DNA from: Eubacteriales bacterium | Lineage (GTDB): Bacteria; Bacillota; Clostridia; Saccharofermentanales; UBA5734 | Assembly (NCBI GenBank): GCA_028695145.1 | Contig: JAQVJP010000006.1 | Span: forward strand, 1-47,797 | DNA length: 47,797 nucleotides | Reading direction: 5' to 3' | In this document: positions 17,952-26,744 of the stretch, one piece after another | How the letters are laid out: the number at the start of each line of letters is the position of its first letter | Position numbering within the stretch: the stretch's first letter is position 1 | Translations under genes and position numbers: made by a program | The notes under the pieces: generated by a model | The model's input: only the letters and a program-made list of their open reading frames with translations | The model's database searches: none | What the model was told of the DNA's origin: nothing

Positions 17952-19421
17952 ATGTCCGCGATTAGTGCATCAAGATTGCGTCCGTTAATTGGCAGCCGAT
18001 CGTTTTATCGTGAAGCTGTATTGGTCATGCTGCCTGTAGCCGGACAACAGCTGCTTAACTCTATGTTCGGCTTCTTCGATAATCTGATGGTAGGTATGGT
18101 TGACGCTGCTACACTGTCCGGTGTTACTGTTGCCAACAAGGTATTTTTTGTCTATCAGGGAATATTCTGGGGCATAACCGGAGCCGGAGGTCTGCTGCTG
18201 TCACAGTACTATGGCGCAGGTGATCGCAAGACTTGTCAGATTTTATTCGCGCTGCAGCAATTGGCCGGACTGCTCGTAGCGATAGCTTTTACCGGTATTT
18301 TACTCGTTGCTCCGGAGATGCTGCTTAGAGCGTTTGTCAGTGATCCTGCTACAATCGCGGCTGGAATGGGTTATGTTGAGTTAATCCGTTTCAGTTACTT
18401 ACCGGCGGCTGTTTCTATGGTGAGCCTGTTTTCGCTGCGATCAGTCGGACAGAGTAAGGTGCCTTTTGTAGTCGGCTTATTTACGATCTCTGTTAATATT
18501 GTTCTTAATTGGATCTTTATTTTTGGCAAGCTGGGATTGCCAGCTATGGGCGGACGAGGCGCGGCACTGGCCACATTGATCGCGCGTATCGTGGAGATGC
18601 TATTCTACCTGGTCTGGATCGGCAGCGGACGAACTTGGTTTACCTGGAATATCGCAGCGGCACGCGGTGCCGGCCGCAAACTCATCAGGATGGTGGCGGA
18701 TAAAACCTTCCCACTAATTGCCAATGAGTTTCTCTGGACAATGGGTACTAATATGCTCTTCTGGTCTTATGCCAGGATAAATGAATACGCTGTACCGGCG
18801 CTGGTTATCGTTGAGCAGTCAATGCAGTTTGTCTATGTTATGTTTGGCGGTATGTCTGCCGGTGTGGCCATTCTAATCGGCAGTCGTCTTGGTGCCGGTC
18901 GTTTCGAGGAAGCGCGCAGGAACTCTAATCAGTTGATGTTTATGGCTTCATGTATTGGTCTTGTGCTTATGATAATTTCTATAGCCGTTTCCGGTGTGCT
19001 GCCCGGTTTCTTCAATGTCTCTGATGAACTCAGGCAGATGGCGACGTTGTTGATTCGTATTCAAACACTATTTTTTATTCCGCAGATTTTGTATACGAAT
19101 ATTTTCTTCGTACTTAGAGCCGGCGGTGATATTCCTTCGGCCTTCCGCCTCGATGCTGTTTATACCTGGTTGGTACCTATTCCGCTGGCGATTCTGATAG
19201 CGACAGTTGTGCCACTGGTCACGCCGGTTTCGATTGTGGTGGCTTATGTTATTACCCAGTTTATGCTAAACGCGAAATTGGCCCTGGCATTTAAGTATTA
19301 TGCCAAGGGCCTGTGGCTTAAAAATTTAACTGTTGAGCATAATCACGATCAAGACCACGATCAGTCAGATCAGACAGGTCAGCCTGGAAATCCGTCGCCA
19401 TCGATATCGGGCATATCATAA
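17952..19421 (+). CDS. MATE-family multidrug/sodium antiporter
   Basis: A 489-aa inner-membrane exporter with about 12 hydrophobic helices. The opening PVAGQQLLNSMFGFFDNLMVG and the following GITGAGGLLLSQYYGAGD match the MATE N-lobe; the second lobe begins near FPLIANEFLWTMGTNMLFWS. Such proteins exchange Na+ or H+ for cationic drugs or metabolites; the substrate is unknown. The hydrophilic C-terminal tail (HNHDQDHDQSDQTGQ) is unusually rich in His, Asp and Gln. The last 43 bases overlap the convergent PH-like gene. It has its own promoter, so it is separate from the gat operon. Confidence 0.88.
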   Translation: MSAISASRLRPLIGSRSFYREAVLVMLPVAGQQLLNSMFGFFDNLMVGMVDAATLSGVTVANKVFFVYQGIFWGITGAGGLLLSQYYGAGDRKTCQILFALQQLAGLLVAIAFTGILLVAPEMLLRAFVSDPATIAAGMGYVELIRFSYLPAAVSMVSLFSLRSVGQSKVPFVVGLFTISVNIVLNWIFIFGKLGLPAMGGRGAALATLIARIVEMLFYLVWIGSGRTWFTWNIAAARGAGRKLIRMVADKTFPLIANEFLWTMGTNMLFWSYARINEYAVPALVIVEQSMQFVYVMFGGMSAGVAILIGSRLGAGRFEEARRNSNQLMFMASCIGLVLMIISIAVSGVLPGFFNVSDELRQMATLLIRIQTLFFIPQILYTNIFFVLRAGGDIPSAFRLDAVYTWLVPIPLAILIATVVPLVTPVSIVVAYVITQFMLNAKLALAFKYYAKGLWLKNLTVEHNHDQDHDQSDQTGQPGNPSPSISGIS

Positions 19422-19885
19422 CCGTCACCGGCTACGCCAAATAGTTCACGCCCGATGATTCTGCGCTTGTCGCGTTCTTCCTCTACGAGATTGCTGAGGA
19501 ATCGGCGAACCTGCTCCGGTTTTTTGATATTTAGAAGCTTAAAAGTGGCATGTGACTGGTCGGCGGTGAACAGTGTGATTGTGCCGACACCAAAAATCTT
19601 CTGCCACAGTGTGCGTGAAAGATTGAGGTCCATAATTCTGTATAACAGGGTTTCATTAGTTGTCGTGCTGAAGAAACCGATTCTGCTTGTAAATCTGGTT
19701 TCGTCCACTTCATATCTGGTAAAAGAAATAGGTAGACCCAAATATCGTTTGCGGTCTTTCCAGAGGATACGCGGCTGCTCGGTTTCAAGGAAGGTTTTGC
19801 GTCTGCTCTTCTTCGCCGGTACTGGTTCGACTTGAGGTGTTTCTGTGCCTTGCGGGGCTTCTCCCTGATTGGTATTCTCTGTCAT
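19379..19885 (-). CDS. Bacterial PH-like domain protein (YdbS/bPH2-type)
   Basis: A 168-aa protein with a disordered Glu/Pro-rich N-terminus (about 1-30) and a domain with ISFTRYEVDETRFTSR, LLYRIMDLNLSRTLWQKIFGVGTI and HATFKLLNIKKPEQVRRFLS, the pattern of bacterial PH-like (bPH2) domains. No transmembrane segment is seen. Its function is unknown. The ATG at 19885 has no good ribosome site of its own; instead its first bases overlap the stop of a 13-codon leader frame (ATGA). The 3' end overlaps the MATE gene tail by 43 bases. Confidence 0.7.
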   Translation of the reverse strand: MTENTNQGEAPQGTETPQVEPVPAKKSRRKTFLETEQPRILWKDRKRYLGLPISFTRYEVDETRFTSRIGFFSTTTNETLLYRIMDLNLSRTLWQKIFGVGTITLFTADQSHATFKLLNIKKPEQVRRFLSNLVEEERDKRRIIGRELFGVAGDGYDMPDIDGDGFPG

Positions 19886-19923
19886 AGTTTAGTCGGCAGG
19901 TTCCCTGAAAAATACGCTGTCAT
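19882..19923 (-). CDS. Possible 13-aa leader peptide coupled to the PH-like gene
   Basis: An ATG at 19923 opens MTAYFSGNLPTKL and stops with TGA at 19884-19882, overlapping the next gene's ATG. AAAGGAGGAGG (about 19934-19945) lies 12 bases ahead, somewhat far but much better than anything before the main gene. Translation of the main gene by reinitiation is plausible. Confidence 0.4.
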   Translation of the reverse strand: MTAYFSGNLPTKL

Positions 19924-20062
19924 GAGGAAAACCAGCCTCCTCCTTTCTGTTTATTTGATTATAATATATTTCTTCAGACGTTTGTAGACGATAATGTGTT
20001 GCTGGCGTTAGAATGTTTAAGTGGAAGAATTATTCTTGAAAATTTAAGATCGGAGAATACAT

Positions 20063-20815
20063 ATGCCTCGCTTTTTTATTGAAGAATGCCTTGATCATAA
20101 TACAGATAAAATTGTTCTCGAGAAGGATGACGCCCATCATATAAGCCATGTTCTACGCATGAAAATAGGCGATGAAGTTATCGTTTGTGATGGCGCGAAA
20201 ACAGAGTTTATCGCTATTGTTGAACATTTTGAGTCCGGCAGGGTTTTCCTTGCTGTCAAGCAAAAACGTATAAATAATACTGAACCACCCTGGAGGGGCT
20301 GGCTATTTCAAGGATTGCCAAAAGGTGATAAGTTTGAATTGATCATCCAGAAGGCTGTTGAGCTTGGCTGTTATGCTGTCGTGCCGGTTGCTTGCAGCCG
20401 CAGTGTCGCGAAATTGTCACCGGTAAAAGCAGAGCGCAAGCTTGAACGTTGGAATAAAATTGCCCAGGAAGCCGCTCGTCAATGTGGACGTGGAATCGTA
20501 CCAAAGGTATATGAGCCTATAGCGTTTAGTGAAGCAGTTGGTCGTATCAGTGAAATGTCTCTTGGGTTTTTGCCATGGGAAAATGAGAATTCCTGCTCGC
20601 TACGCAATCTGCTGGAGTCGGAATCTTCTAAGATCACTCAAGACGGTTTAGAGATTGGGTTTCTGATTGGTCCTGAAGGTGGGTTCTCACAGCATGAGGT
20701 TTCACTTGCTGAATCCGCAGGTATCCGCAGTGTTACCCTTGGTCCAAGGATTTTGCGCACGGAAACCGCAGGCCTTGCTGTTTTGTCGATGCTTGGATAT
20801 CAATACGAACAATAA
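20063..20815 (+). CDS. rsmE: 16S rRNA (uracil1498-N3)-methyltransferase
   Basis: A 250-aa SPOUT-fold enzyme that methylates U1498 of 16S rRNA with S-adenosylmethionine. The N-terminal PUA-like part (MPRFFIEECL, HHISHVLRMKIGDEV) and the C-terminal knot with LIGPEGGFSQHE and LGPRILRTETAGLAVLSML are diagnostic. The length is normal. CGGAGAA stands seven bases before the ATG. Unlike many Firmicutes, prmA is not directly upstream; a divergent PH-like gene is there instead. Confidence 0.94.
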   Translation: MPRFFIEECLDHNTDKIVLEKDDAHHISHVLRMKIGDEVIVCDGAKTEFIAIVEHFESGRVFLAVKQKRINNTEPPWRGWLFQGLPKGDKFELIIQKAVELGCYAVVPVACSRSVAKLSPVKAERKLERWNKIAQEAARQCGRGIVPKVYEPIAFSEAVGRISEMSLGFLPWENENSCSLRNLLESESSKITQDGLEIGFLIGPEGGFSQHEVSLAESAGIRSVTLGPRILRTETAGLAVLSMLGYQYEQ

Positions 20816-20905
20816 TCTGTATTATGGAACTTTTTTGAATTTTATAACCAAAAACAATATGAATTGCACGTTTTTAACGGGGTGTTAGTAGAGGCTTGTT
20901 TGTTG

Positions 20906-20911
20906 TATAAT
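20906..20911 (+). promoter_or_regulatory. Possible -10 box of the hisS operon
   Basis: A perfect TATAAT lies 48 bases before the leader frame of hisS. The -35 position (TGTTAG, 20883-20888) is a poor match, so the assignment is tentative. Confidence 0.35.
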
Positions 20912-20958
20912 AATACGACTGTTTTATTTATCAGGAAGGGAGGCAGGTGTTGCTGTTT

Positions 20959-20979
20959 ATGAGCGACACCGGCAGGTAA
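20959..20979 (+). CDS. Possible short leader frame coupled to hisS
   Basis: ATG at 20959 encodes MSDTGR and stops with TAA whose last A is the first base of the hisS ATG (TAATG). GGGAGG at about 20938-20943 lies before it and could also serve the in-frame GTG/TTG starts at 20947 and 20950. The hisS ATG itself has no properly spaced ribosome site, so reinitiation is plausible. Confidence 0.4.
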   Translation: MSDTGR

Positions 20980-22244
20980 TGAGCAAAATCAGCGCCCCCA
21001 AGGGCACCAGAGATATTTTACCATCGGAGACGGCTGCCTGGCAGTACGCGGAACGTGTTTTTGCCGATGTTTGCGGCCGTTTTGGATATCAGGAAATAAG
21101 AATTCCGACTTTTGAGCAGACTGAACTTTTTCAACGTGGTGTCGGCGATACAACGGATGTAGTCCAAAAAGAGATGTATACTTTTGAGGATAAGGGTGGC
21201 CGCAGTATGACTCTCAGACCTGAGGGAACTGCCGGCGTGGTTCGGAGTTATCTTGAGAACGGTATGGCATCGTGGCCATCACCGGTTAGATTGTTTTATA
21301 ATATTACCGCTTTCAGATATGAGAAAATGCAGAAAGGACGCTACCGAGAATTCCACCAGTTCGGTTGTGAAGCATTTGGCTCCGCTGGTCCTGTTGTAGA
21401 TGCTGAGATGGTCAGCCTTCTTGATCTTTTTTTCAGGGAGCTTGGTCTAAAAGAAACAAGTCTTAGGATTAACAGCATTGGCTGTCCAACTTGTCGAGCG
21501 GAATATAATCAAAAATTGAAAGAATATCTTAAGCCGCATCTTGATAAACTATGTGATACATGTCAAACAAGATATGATAAAAATCCTCTGAGGATTATAG
21601 ATTGTAAAGAACCAGGCTGTAGACCTTATGTCCAGGAGGCTCCCGCGCTTCTTGATAATCTGTGTCCCGATTGTCAGGCGCATTTTAATGGCTTCTGCAA
21701 TAATCTTGATGAGCTTGGTTTGAAATACACGATCGACAAAGGTATCGTCAGAGGTCTTGATTATTATACACGCACTGTTTTCGAATTTGTTTCTGAACAT
21801 GTTGGCACACAAGGGACTATCTGTGGTGGAGGACGCTATGACGGACTTGTCGCTGAAATGGGTGGTCAACCAACTCCCGGCATTGGTTTTGCCCTTGGAG
21901 TTGAGCGTTTATTGATGGAACTGCAGCAGCAACAGGCGACGATGCCTGATCCTGCCGGAATAACAGTTTATATCGCGGCACTTGGCAGCGGCGCGGCGGC
22001 AGAAGCAAGACGCTGGACTCTCAGACTCAGAACTCTTGGTGTTAGAGCGGAAACTGATTTGCTGCAGCGCAGTCTTAAGGCACAGCTGAAATATGCCGGT
22101 AAGCTCGGAGTCAGGTATACTGTAGTTATCGGTGAAGATGAGATTAAGACCGGAAAAATTAAATTGAAGGATATGCGACAGCACTGTGAGCAGGAAATGA
22201 GCTTCGAACAGGCTGAGCAGCTGTTGATAGAGGGGGATGAATAA
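20979..22244 (+). CDS. hisS: Histidyl-tRNA synthetase
   Basis: A 421-aa class IIa synthetase that charges tRNA-His. The sequence begins KISAPKGTRDILP, motif 2 covers MTLRPEGTAGVVRSY and FRYEKMQKGRYREFHQ, and the His-specific motifs LDYYTRTVFEF and GGGRYDGLVAEMGG are present; the C-terminal anticodon domain starts near residue 325. Four Cys pairs between about 168 and 240 (CPTC, CDTC, CKEPGC, CPDC) form an insertion seen in some Firmicute HisRS and may bind zinc. It is followed after two bases by aspS, the common hisS-aspS pair. Confidence 0.96.
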   Translation: MSKISAPKGTRDILPSETAAWQYAERVFADVCGRFGYQEIRIPTFEQTELFQRGVGDTTDVVQKEMYTFEDKGGRSMTLRPEGTAGVVRSYLENGMASWPSPVRLFYNITAFRYEKMQKGRYREFHQFGCEAFGSAGPVVDAEMVSLLDLFFRELGLKETSLRINSIGCPTCRAEYNQKLKEYLKPHLDKLCDTCQTRYDKNPLRIIDCKEPGCRPYVQEAPALLDNLCPDCQAHFNGFCNNLDELGLKYTIDKGIVRGLDYYTRTVFEFVSEHVGTQGTICGGGRYDGLVAEMGGQPTPGIGFALGVERLLMELQQQQATMPDPAGITVYIAALGSGAAAEARRWTLRLRTLGVRAETDLLQRSLKAQLKYAGKLGVRYTVVIGEDEIKTGKIKLKDMRQHCEQEMSFEQAEQLLIEGDE

Positions 22245-22246
22245 AG

Positions 22247-24052
22247 ATGGCGGAATCAATGCAGGGAATGAAGAGGACATGCAGGTGCGCTGAACTTGAC
22301 GATAATATGGTAGGTAAGCAGCTGACGCTTATGGGCTGGTGCCACAAACAGCGAGATCTCGGAGGATTAGTGTTTATCACTCTAAGAGATAGAAGCGGTG
22401 AAGTCCAGCTCTTAATTGATGAAACCAGTTCACAGGAAGTTCAGCAGAAGGCAGCTCAAATTCGCAGTGAGTATGTTGTTGCTGCGACCGGTACACTGAG
22501 AAAACGTGAATCGGCCAATCCAAATATGAAAACAGGACAGGTTGAGCTCCTTGTTTCAGAGTTACGCGTCCTTAGTGAATCGCAGACACCACCTTTCTAT
22601 ATCGAAGAGAATATTGATACTAAGGAATCACTTCGACTGAAATATCGTTATCTTGACTTACGCAGGCCTGATATGCAGAGCAAAATGATGCTGCGCCATC
22701 GCATTACCAAGTTGACTAGAGATTATTTCGATCAGGCTGGTTTTCTTGAGATAGAGACCCCGATGCTAATTAAGAGTACTCCGGAAGGCGCGCGTGATTA
22801 TCTGGTGCCAAGCAGGGTTTTTCCCGGACGTTTTTTTGCGCTGCCGCAGTCACCTCAGCTATATAAGCAATTGTTGATGCTCTCCGGCTATGACCGCTAT
22901 ATGCAAATTGCCCGCTGCTTCCGTGACGAGGATCTGCGTGCGGATAGACAACCGGAATTTACTCAAATTGACCTTGAGATGGCGTTTGTTGACATGGAAG
23001 ATGTTATCAGCGTTAATGAAGGTTATCTCAAGAGATTATTTAGTGAGGTCATGGATATCGAAATCGAGCTGCCTCTGCCTCGTATAACCTGGCAGGAAGC
23101 GATGGAACGTTATGGCTCTGATAAACCAGATCTGCGTATAGGTATGGAACTCAAAGATATTTCCGATCTCGTTGCTGATAGTTCTTTCAAAGTATTCGCT
23201 GACGCGATCTCAAACGGTGGCAGTGTCCGTATGATTGCTGTTCCAGGAGGTTCTTCACTCAGCCGTAAGGAAATCGATTCTCTGGGTGAGTATGTAAAAA
23301 CCTACCGGGCAAAAGGTCTGGCCTGGTTGACTGTTGAAGAGAAACCGCGCGGTTCGATTCTCAAATTTGTCGATACAGATCTGGTACAGCAGTTGGCGGA
23401 ACGTGCAGGTGCTATTGCTGGAGACTTACTTCTGATTGTCGCTGACAAGAATGAAGTTGTGTATGACGCTCTCGGACAGTTGCGCTGTGAAGTAGCCAGA
23501 AGAATGAACATGTACCAGCCTGATGATTATCGACTGCTCTGGGTAACCGACTTCCCGCTACTTGAGCATGATGAGGAAGCAGGTCGTTATGTGGCTATGC
23601 ATCATCCTTTTACCAGTCCTAAACATGAAGATATCGCTCTGCTTGAGACTGATCCTGGTGCCGTCAGAGCTCAGGCCTATGACATAATATTGAACGGTAC
23701 TGAGCTTGGTGGCGGTAGCATCCGTATACATGATCAGCAGCTGCAACAAAAAATGTTCTCATTGCTTGGGTTTACAGATAAGCAGGCTTGGAGCCGATTT
23801 GGCTACTTGCTTGAAGCGTTTAAATACGGCGTTCCGCCCCATGGTGGTCTGGCTTTCGGACTTGATCGTCTGGTCATGCTACTGACTGATAGTGAGAGTA
23901 TTCGTGATGTAATAGCTTTTCCCAAGGTTCAGAATTCGTCCTGCCTCATGACAGATGCGCCGGGTGATGTTGATGAAGCACAACTTGAAGAGCTTGGTTT
24001 GATATTAAGTCAGCTGACAAAGCAAGCAGCAGAGGGGTCGGAAGAGAATTGA
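22247..24052 (+). CDS. aspS: Bacterial-type aspartyl-tRNA synthetase
   Basis: A 601-aa class IIb synthetase, full bacterial length. The N-terminal OB domain (MGWCHKQRDLGGLVFITLRDRSG) binds the anticodon; motif 2 lies around YMQIARCFRDEDLRADRQPEFTQ; the GAD-type insertion occupies about 285-420; motif 3 is GVPPHGGLAFGLDRLVM. It should supply Asp-tRNA-Asp, beside the archaeal-type paralog at 13177. The ATG at 22247 lies two bases after hisS, with GGGGG inside the hisS end as ribosome site; an ATG at 22259 is also possible. Confidence 0.95.
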   Translation: MAESMQGMKRTCRCAELDDNMVGKQLTLMGWCHKQRDLGGLVFITLRDRSGEVQLLIDETSSQEVQQKAAQIRSEYVVAATGTLRKRESANPNMKTGQVELLVSELRVLSESQTPPFYIEENIDTKESLRLKYRYLDLRRPDMQSKMMLRHRITKLTRDYFDQAGFLEIETPMLIKSTPEGARDYLVPSRVFPGRFFALPQSPQLYKQLLMLSGYDRYMQIARCFRDEDLRADRQPEFTQIDLEMAFVDMEDVISVNEGYLKRLFSEVMDIEIELPLPRITWQEAMERYGSDKPDLRIGMELKDISDLVADSSFKVFADAISNGGSVRMIAVPGGSSLSRKEIDSLGEYVKTYRAKGLAWLTVEEKPRGSILKFVDTDLVQQLAERAGAIAGDLLLIVADKNEVVYDALGQLRCEVARRMNMYQPDDYRLLWVTDFPLLEHDEEAGRYVAMHHPFTSPKHEDIALLETDPGAVRAQAYDIILNGTELGGGSIRIHDQQLQQKMFSLLGFTDKQAWSRFGYLLEAFKYGVPPHGGLAFGLDRLVMLLTDSESIRDVIAFPKVQNSSCLMTDAPGDVDEAQLEELGLILSQLTKQAAEGSEEN

Positions 24053-24687
24053 AAAAACGACATGGTCAGGAATCACTTATAACGGATGACAAGCAGCCGA
24101 TGTTTAACAGTACTGACATAGTACTCGATGATGAGCTGGTACAAGAAACTGATCCTGTGATGGAGCTGCTTGATTGGTTGAAGTATATTCTGGCGGCGGT
24201 GCTGATAGGACTGCTTCTGGTAGTTTTTGTAATTCAGCGCAATGCTGTCGTCGGTGATTCCATGGTACCTAATTTGCATGATCGGGATCAGCTGCTTGTT
24301 GAGAAGGTCAGTAAGCATTTCAGTGGTATAGATTATGGTGATATCATCACAATCAACACTGAAGATCTAAGCGGCCACGATGCCGGACCGAATATTATCA
24401 AGAGAGTTGTCGGGCTGCCTGGTGATAAAATTGAGATTCGCGATGGTAATGTCTATAGAAATGATCAGCTATTGTCCGAACCTTATTTACCAACCGGAAC
24501 CGTAACGAATGAACGGGACGCGCGATATGCCAGTTTGACGCTGGGACCTGATCAGTATTATGTTATGGGTGACAATCGCGGTATTAGCAAAGACAGCCGT
24601 AGTATCGGCCCGATTCCTGATGATAATATTATCGGTGAAGTTCTGCTGAGGTTCTATCCGTTTGAACAATTCGGCAAACCTGAATAG
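24049..24687 (+). CDS. lepB: Type I signal peptidase
   Basis: A 212-aa membrane protease that removes signal peptides outside the membrane. After a charged cytoplasmic N-terminus, one transmembrane helix spans about residues 46-66. The catalytic dyad is Ser71 (VGDSMVPN) and Lys118 (IIKRVVGLPGD); box E is YYVMGDNRGISKDSRSIG. It starts with TTG overlapping the aspS stop (TTGA), so the two are translationally coupled. GGAAGAG precedes it. Placement between aspS and lepA recalls the classical lep neighbourhood. Confidence 0.93.
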   Translation: MKKRHGQESLITDDKQPMFNSTDIVLDDELVQETDPVMELLDWLKYILAAVLIGLLLVVFVIQRNAVVGDSMVPNLHDRDQLLVEKVSKHFSGIDYGDIITINTEDLSGHDAGPNIIKRVVGLPGDKIEIRDGNVYRNDQLLSEPYLPTGTVTNERDARYASLTLGPDQYYVMGDNRGISKDSRSIGPIPDDNIIGEVLLRFYPFEQFGKPE

Positions 24688-24708
24688 AGAAGGAGACACG
24701 ATATACAG

Positions 24709-26520
24709 ATGCCATCCGAGAGACAAAAACTAATCAGAAATTTCTGCATTATCGCTCACATTGACCACGGTAAATCAACTCTTGCCGATCGCATGATTGA
24801 GCAGACTGGTGTTTTAACAGCCCGTGAAATGCAGAGCCAGGTTCTGGATAACATGGATCTGGAAAGAGAGCGCGGAATAACGATCAAAGCTCAAGCTGTG
24901 CGTATGGCTTATAAGGCGGAAGATGGTCAAATCTACACTCTGAATTTGATCGATACTCCGGGACATGTTGATTTCCACTATGAGGTATCGCGTACGCTTG
25001 CTGCGTGCGATGGCGCTGTTCTGGTGGTTGATGCCGCTCAAGGAATTGAAGCGCAGACTCTGGCCAATGTTTATCTGGCGCTTGATTCTGACTTGGAGAT
25101 ACTTCCGGTTATCAATAAAATTGATCTGCCATCAGCGCAGCCTGACGTTGTAAAGCATGAGATTGAGGATGTTATCGGCCTTGATGCCAGTTACGCGCCT
25201 ATGATTTCGGCTAAGAGCAATATTAATATCAGAGAAGTGTTGGAGAAAATAGTTCAGTATCTGCCATGTCCGCAGGGAGATGAGGAGAAACCGCTGCGCG
25301 CGCTGATATTTGATTCTAAATATGACAGCTACAAAGGTGTAATCGTTCATGTCAACGTGAAAGAAGGCAGTGTCAAACTGGGCGATCGGATCCGTATGAT
25401 GCATACACATAAGGAGTTTATCGTCAATGAAATCGGCTATTTCCGGCCGGGCGAGATGCAGCCGGCTGAAGAACTCCTGGCCGGTGATGTTGGCTATATT
25501 GTCTCGAGCATCAAAAATGTACGTGATACGGCAGTTGGCGATACGGTTACGCTTGCTGAGAATCCTGCTCAGGAATCACTTCCCGGATATAAGCCTGTAC
25601 GTCAGATGGTGTTCTGCGGATTATATCCAACTGATGGCGCTCGATATCCCGATTTGCGTGACGCACTGGAAAAACTACAGCTGAATGATGCCGCTTTGTC
25701 ATTTGAAGCAGAAACATCGGCTGCTCTTGGTTTTGGCTTCCGTTGTGGATTTCTGGGTCTGCTTCATTATGAGATTGTTCAGGAACGTCTTGAACGGGAG
25801 TTTCAGCTTGAACTGATATCGACCGCTCCTTCAGTTGTATATCGTCTCAATAAGATCGATGGCGAGTCTTCGTGGCTTGATAATCCAACTAACATGCCTG
25901 ATCCTACTGAGATTGACAGTATGGAAGAGCCGATTGTCAACGCGACCATTATGACACCGAAGGATTATGTTGGCAGCATCATGGAACTCTGTCAGGAGCG
26001 CCGCGGCAACTACATAAACATGGAATACATGGATGTTTCCAGAGTCATGCTGCACTATGAAATGCCGCTGAATGAAATCATCTATGACTTCTTCGACGCG
26101 CTGAAATCAAAAACAAGAGGTTACGCTTCGCTTGACTATGAATTCAAGAATTATCAAAAATCCGATCTGGTTAAGCTCGACATCATGCTAAATAATGAAA
26201 TAGTAGATGCCTTGTCGTTTGTTGTCCATCGTGAGAAGGCTTATGCCAGAGCCAGACGTATGGCTGAGAAGCTCAAAGAGAATATCCCCAGACATCAGTT
26301 TGAGATTCCTGTTCAGGCCTGTATCGGGGGCAAGGTTATCGCCCGTGAGACTGTCAGAGCCTTCCGTAAGGATGTTCTGGCCAAGTGTTACGGCGGTGAT
26401 ATTACCCGTAAGAAGAAGCTTCTTGAGAAACAAAAAGAAGGCAAGAAGCGGATGCGCCAGGTCGGTAATGTAGAAGTACCGCAGGAAGCCTTCATGAGCG
26501 TGTTAAAACTTGATGAATAA
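24709..26520 (+). CDS. lepA: Translation elongation factor 4 (LepA)
   Basis: A 603-aa ribosomal GTPase, full length. G1 is [11 protein letters not shown]2 lies near RERGITIK, G3 is DTPGHVDF, G4 is NKID and G5 is near ISAKSN. The LepA-specific C-terminal domain ends with [19 protein letters not shown] and [14 protein letters not shown]. It binds ribosomes and assists translation or subunit maturation under stress. AGAAGGAG lies about 13 bases ahead of the ATG, slightly distant. It closes the hisS-aspS-lepB-lepA run. Confidence 0.97.
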   Translation: MPSERQKLIRNFCIIAHIDHGKSTLADRMIEQTGVLTAREMQSQVLDNMDLERERGITIKAQAVRMAYKAEDGQIYTLNLIDTPGHVDFHYEVSRTLAACDGAVLVVDAAQGIEAQTLANVYLALDSDLEILPVINKIDLPSAQPDVVKHEIEDVIGLDASYAPMISAKSNINIREVLEKIVQYLPCPQGDEEKPLRALIFDSKYDSYKGVIVHVNVKEGSVKLGDRIRMMHTHKEFIVNEIGYFRPGEMQPAEELLAGDVGYIVSSIKNVRDTAVGDTVTLAENPAQESLPGYKPVRQMVFCGLYPTDGARYPDLRDALEKLQLNDAALSFEAETSAALGFGFRCGFLGLLHYEIVQERLEREFQLELISTAPSVVYRLNKIDGESSWLDNPTNMPDPTEIDSMEEPIVNATIMTPKDYVGSIMELCQERRGNYINMEYMDVSRVMLHYEMPLNEIIYDFFDALKSKTRGYASLDYEFKNYQKSDLVKLDIMLNNEIVDALSFVVHREKAYARARRMAEKLKENIPRHQFEIPVQACIGGKVIARETVRAFRKDVLAKCYGGDITRKKKLLEKQKEGKKRMRQVGNVEVPQEAFMSVLKLDE

Positions 26521-26525
26521 CGGCA

Positions 26526-26554
26526 TTGACGAAACGGTGCTGTCTACGTATAAT
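26526..26554 (+). promoter_or_regulatory. tRNA-Leu promoter
   Basis: TTGACG (26526-26531) and TATAAT (26549-26554) stand 17 bases apart, starting six bases after lepA. The transcript would begin near 26561 and include a 7-bp GC-rich hairpin (26573-26579 with 26591-26597) just before the tRNA. Confidence 0.8.
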
Positions 26555-26604
26555 TAGACAGGTCTAAAAAATGCCGGGCTGACAAAAACCGCCCGGCTCA
26601 ATAT

Positions 26605-26687
26605 GCGGATGTGGTGGAATTGGCAGACACGCTGGATTTAGGTTCCAGTGCGAGAGCATGCAGGTTCAAGTCCTGTCATCCGCACCA
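26605..26687 (+). tRNA. tRNA-Leu, anticodon UAG
   Basis: An 83-base gene with encoded CCA. Acceptor arms GCGGATG / CATCCGC pair at both ends, the anticodon stem CTGGA / TCCAG (26632-26636 with 26644-26648) encloses a loop with TAG at 26639-26641, a long variable arm follows as in class II tRNAs, and the T-loop is GGTTCAAGTCC. It reads CUN leucine codons. It marks the left flank of the integrated element. Confidence 0.96.
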
Positions 26688-26690
26688 TGC

Positions 26691-26740
26691 CGAGTGTTCT
26701 TATAGCATTTGAAAAATGCTGTAAGAACACTCGCTTTTTT
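26691..26740 (+). terminator. Terminator of the tRNA-Leu transcript
   Basis: A 20-base arm (26691-26710) pairs with 26714-26733 with two mismatched positions and a three-base loop, followed by CTTTTTT. It is the last clearly chromosomal element before the change in composition. Confidence 0.92.
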
Positions 26741-26744
26741 ATGC

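Noticed and set aside
26573-26597. GC-rich hairpin before tRNA-Leu as the lepA terminator
   Set aside because: It has no T-run and lies downstream of the tRNA promoter, so it belongs to the tRNA precursor leader.
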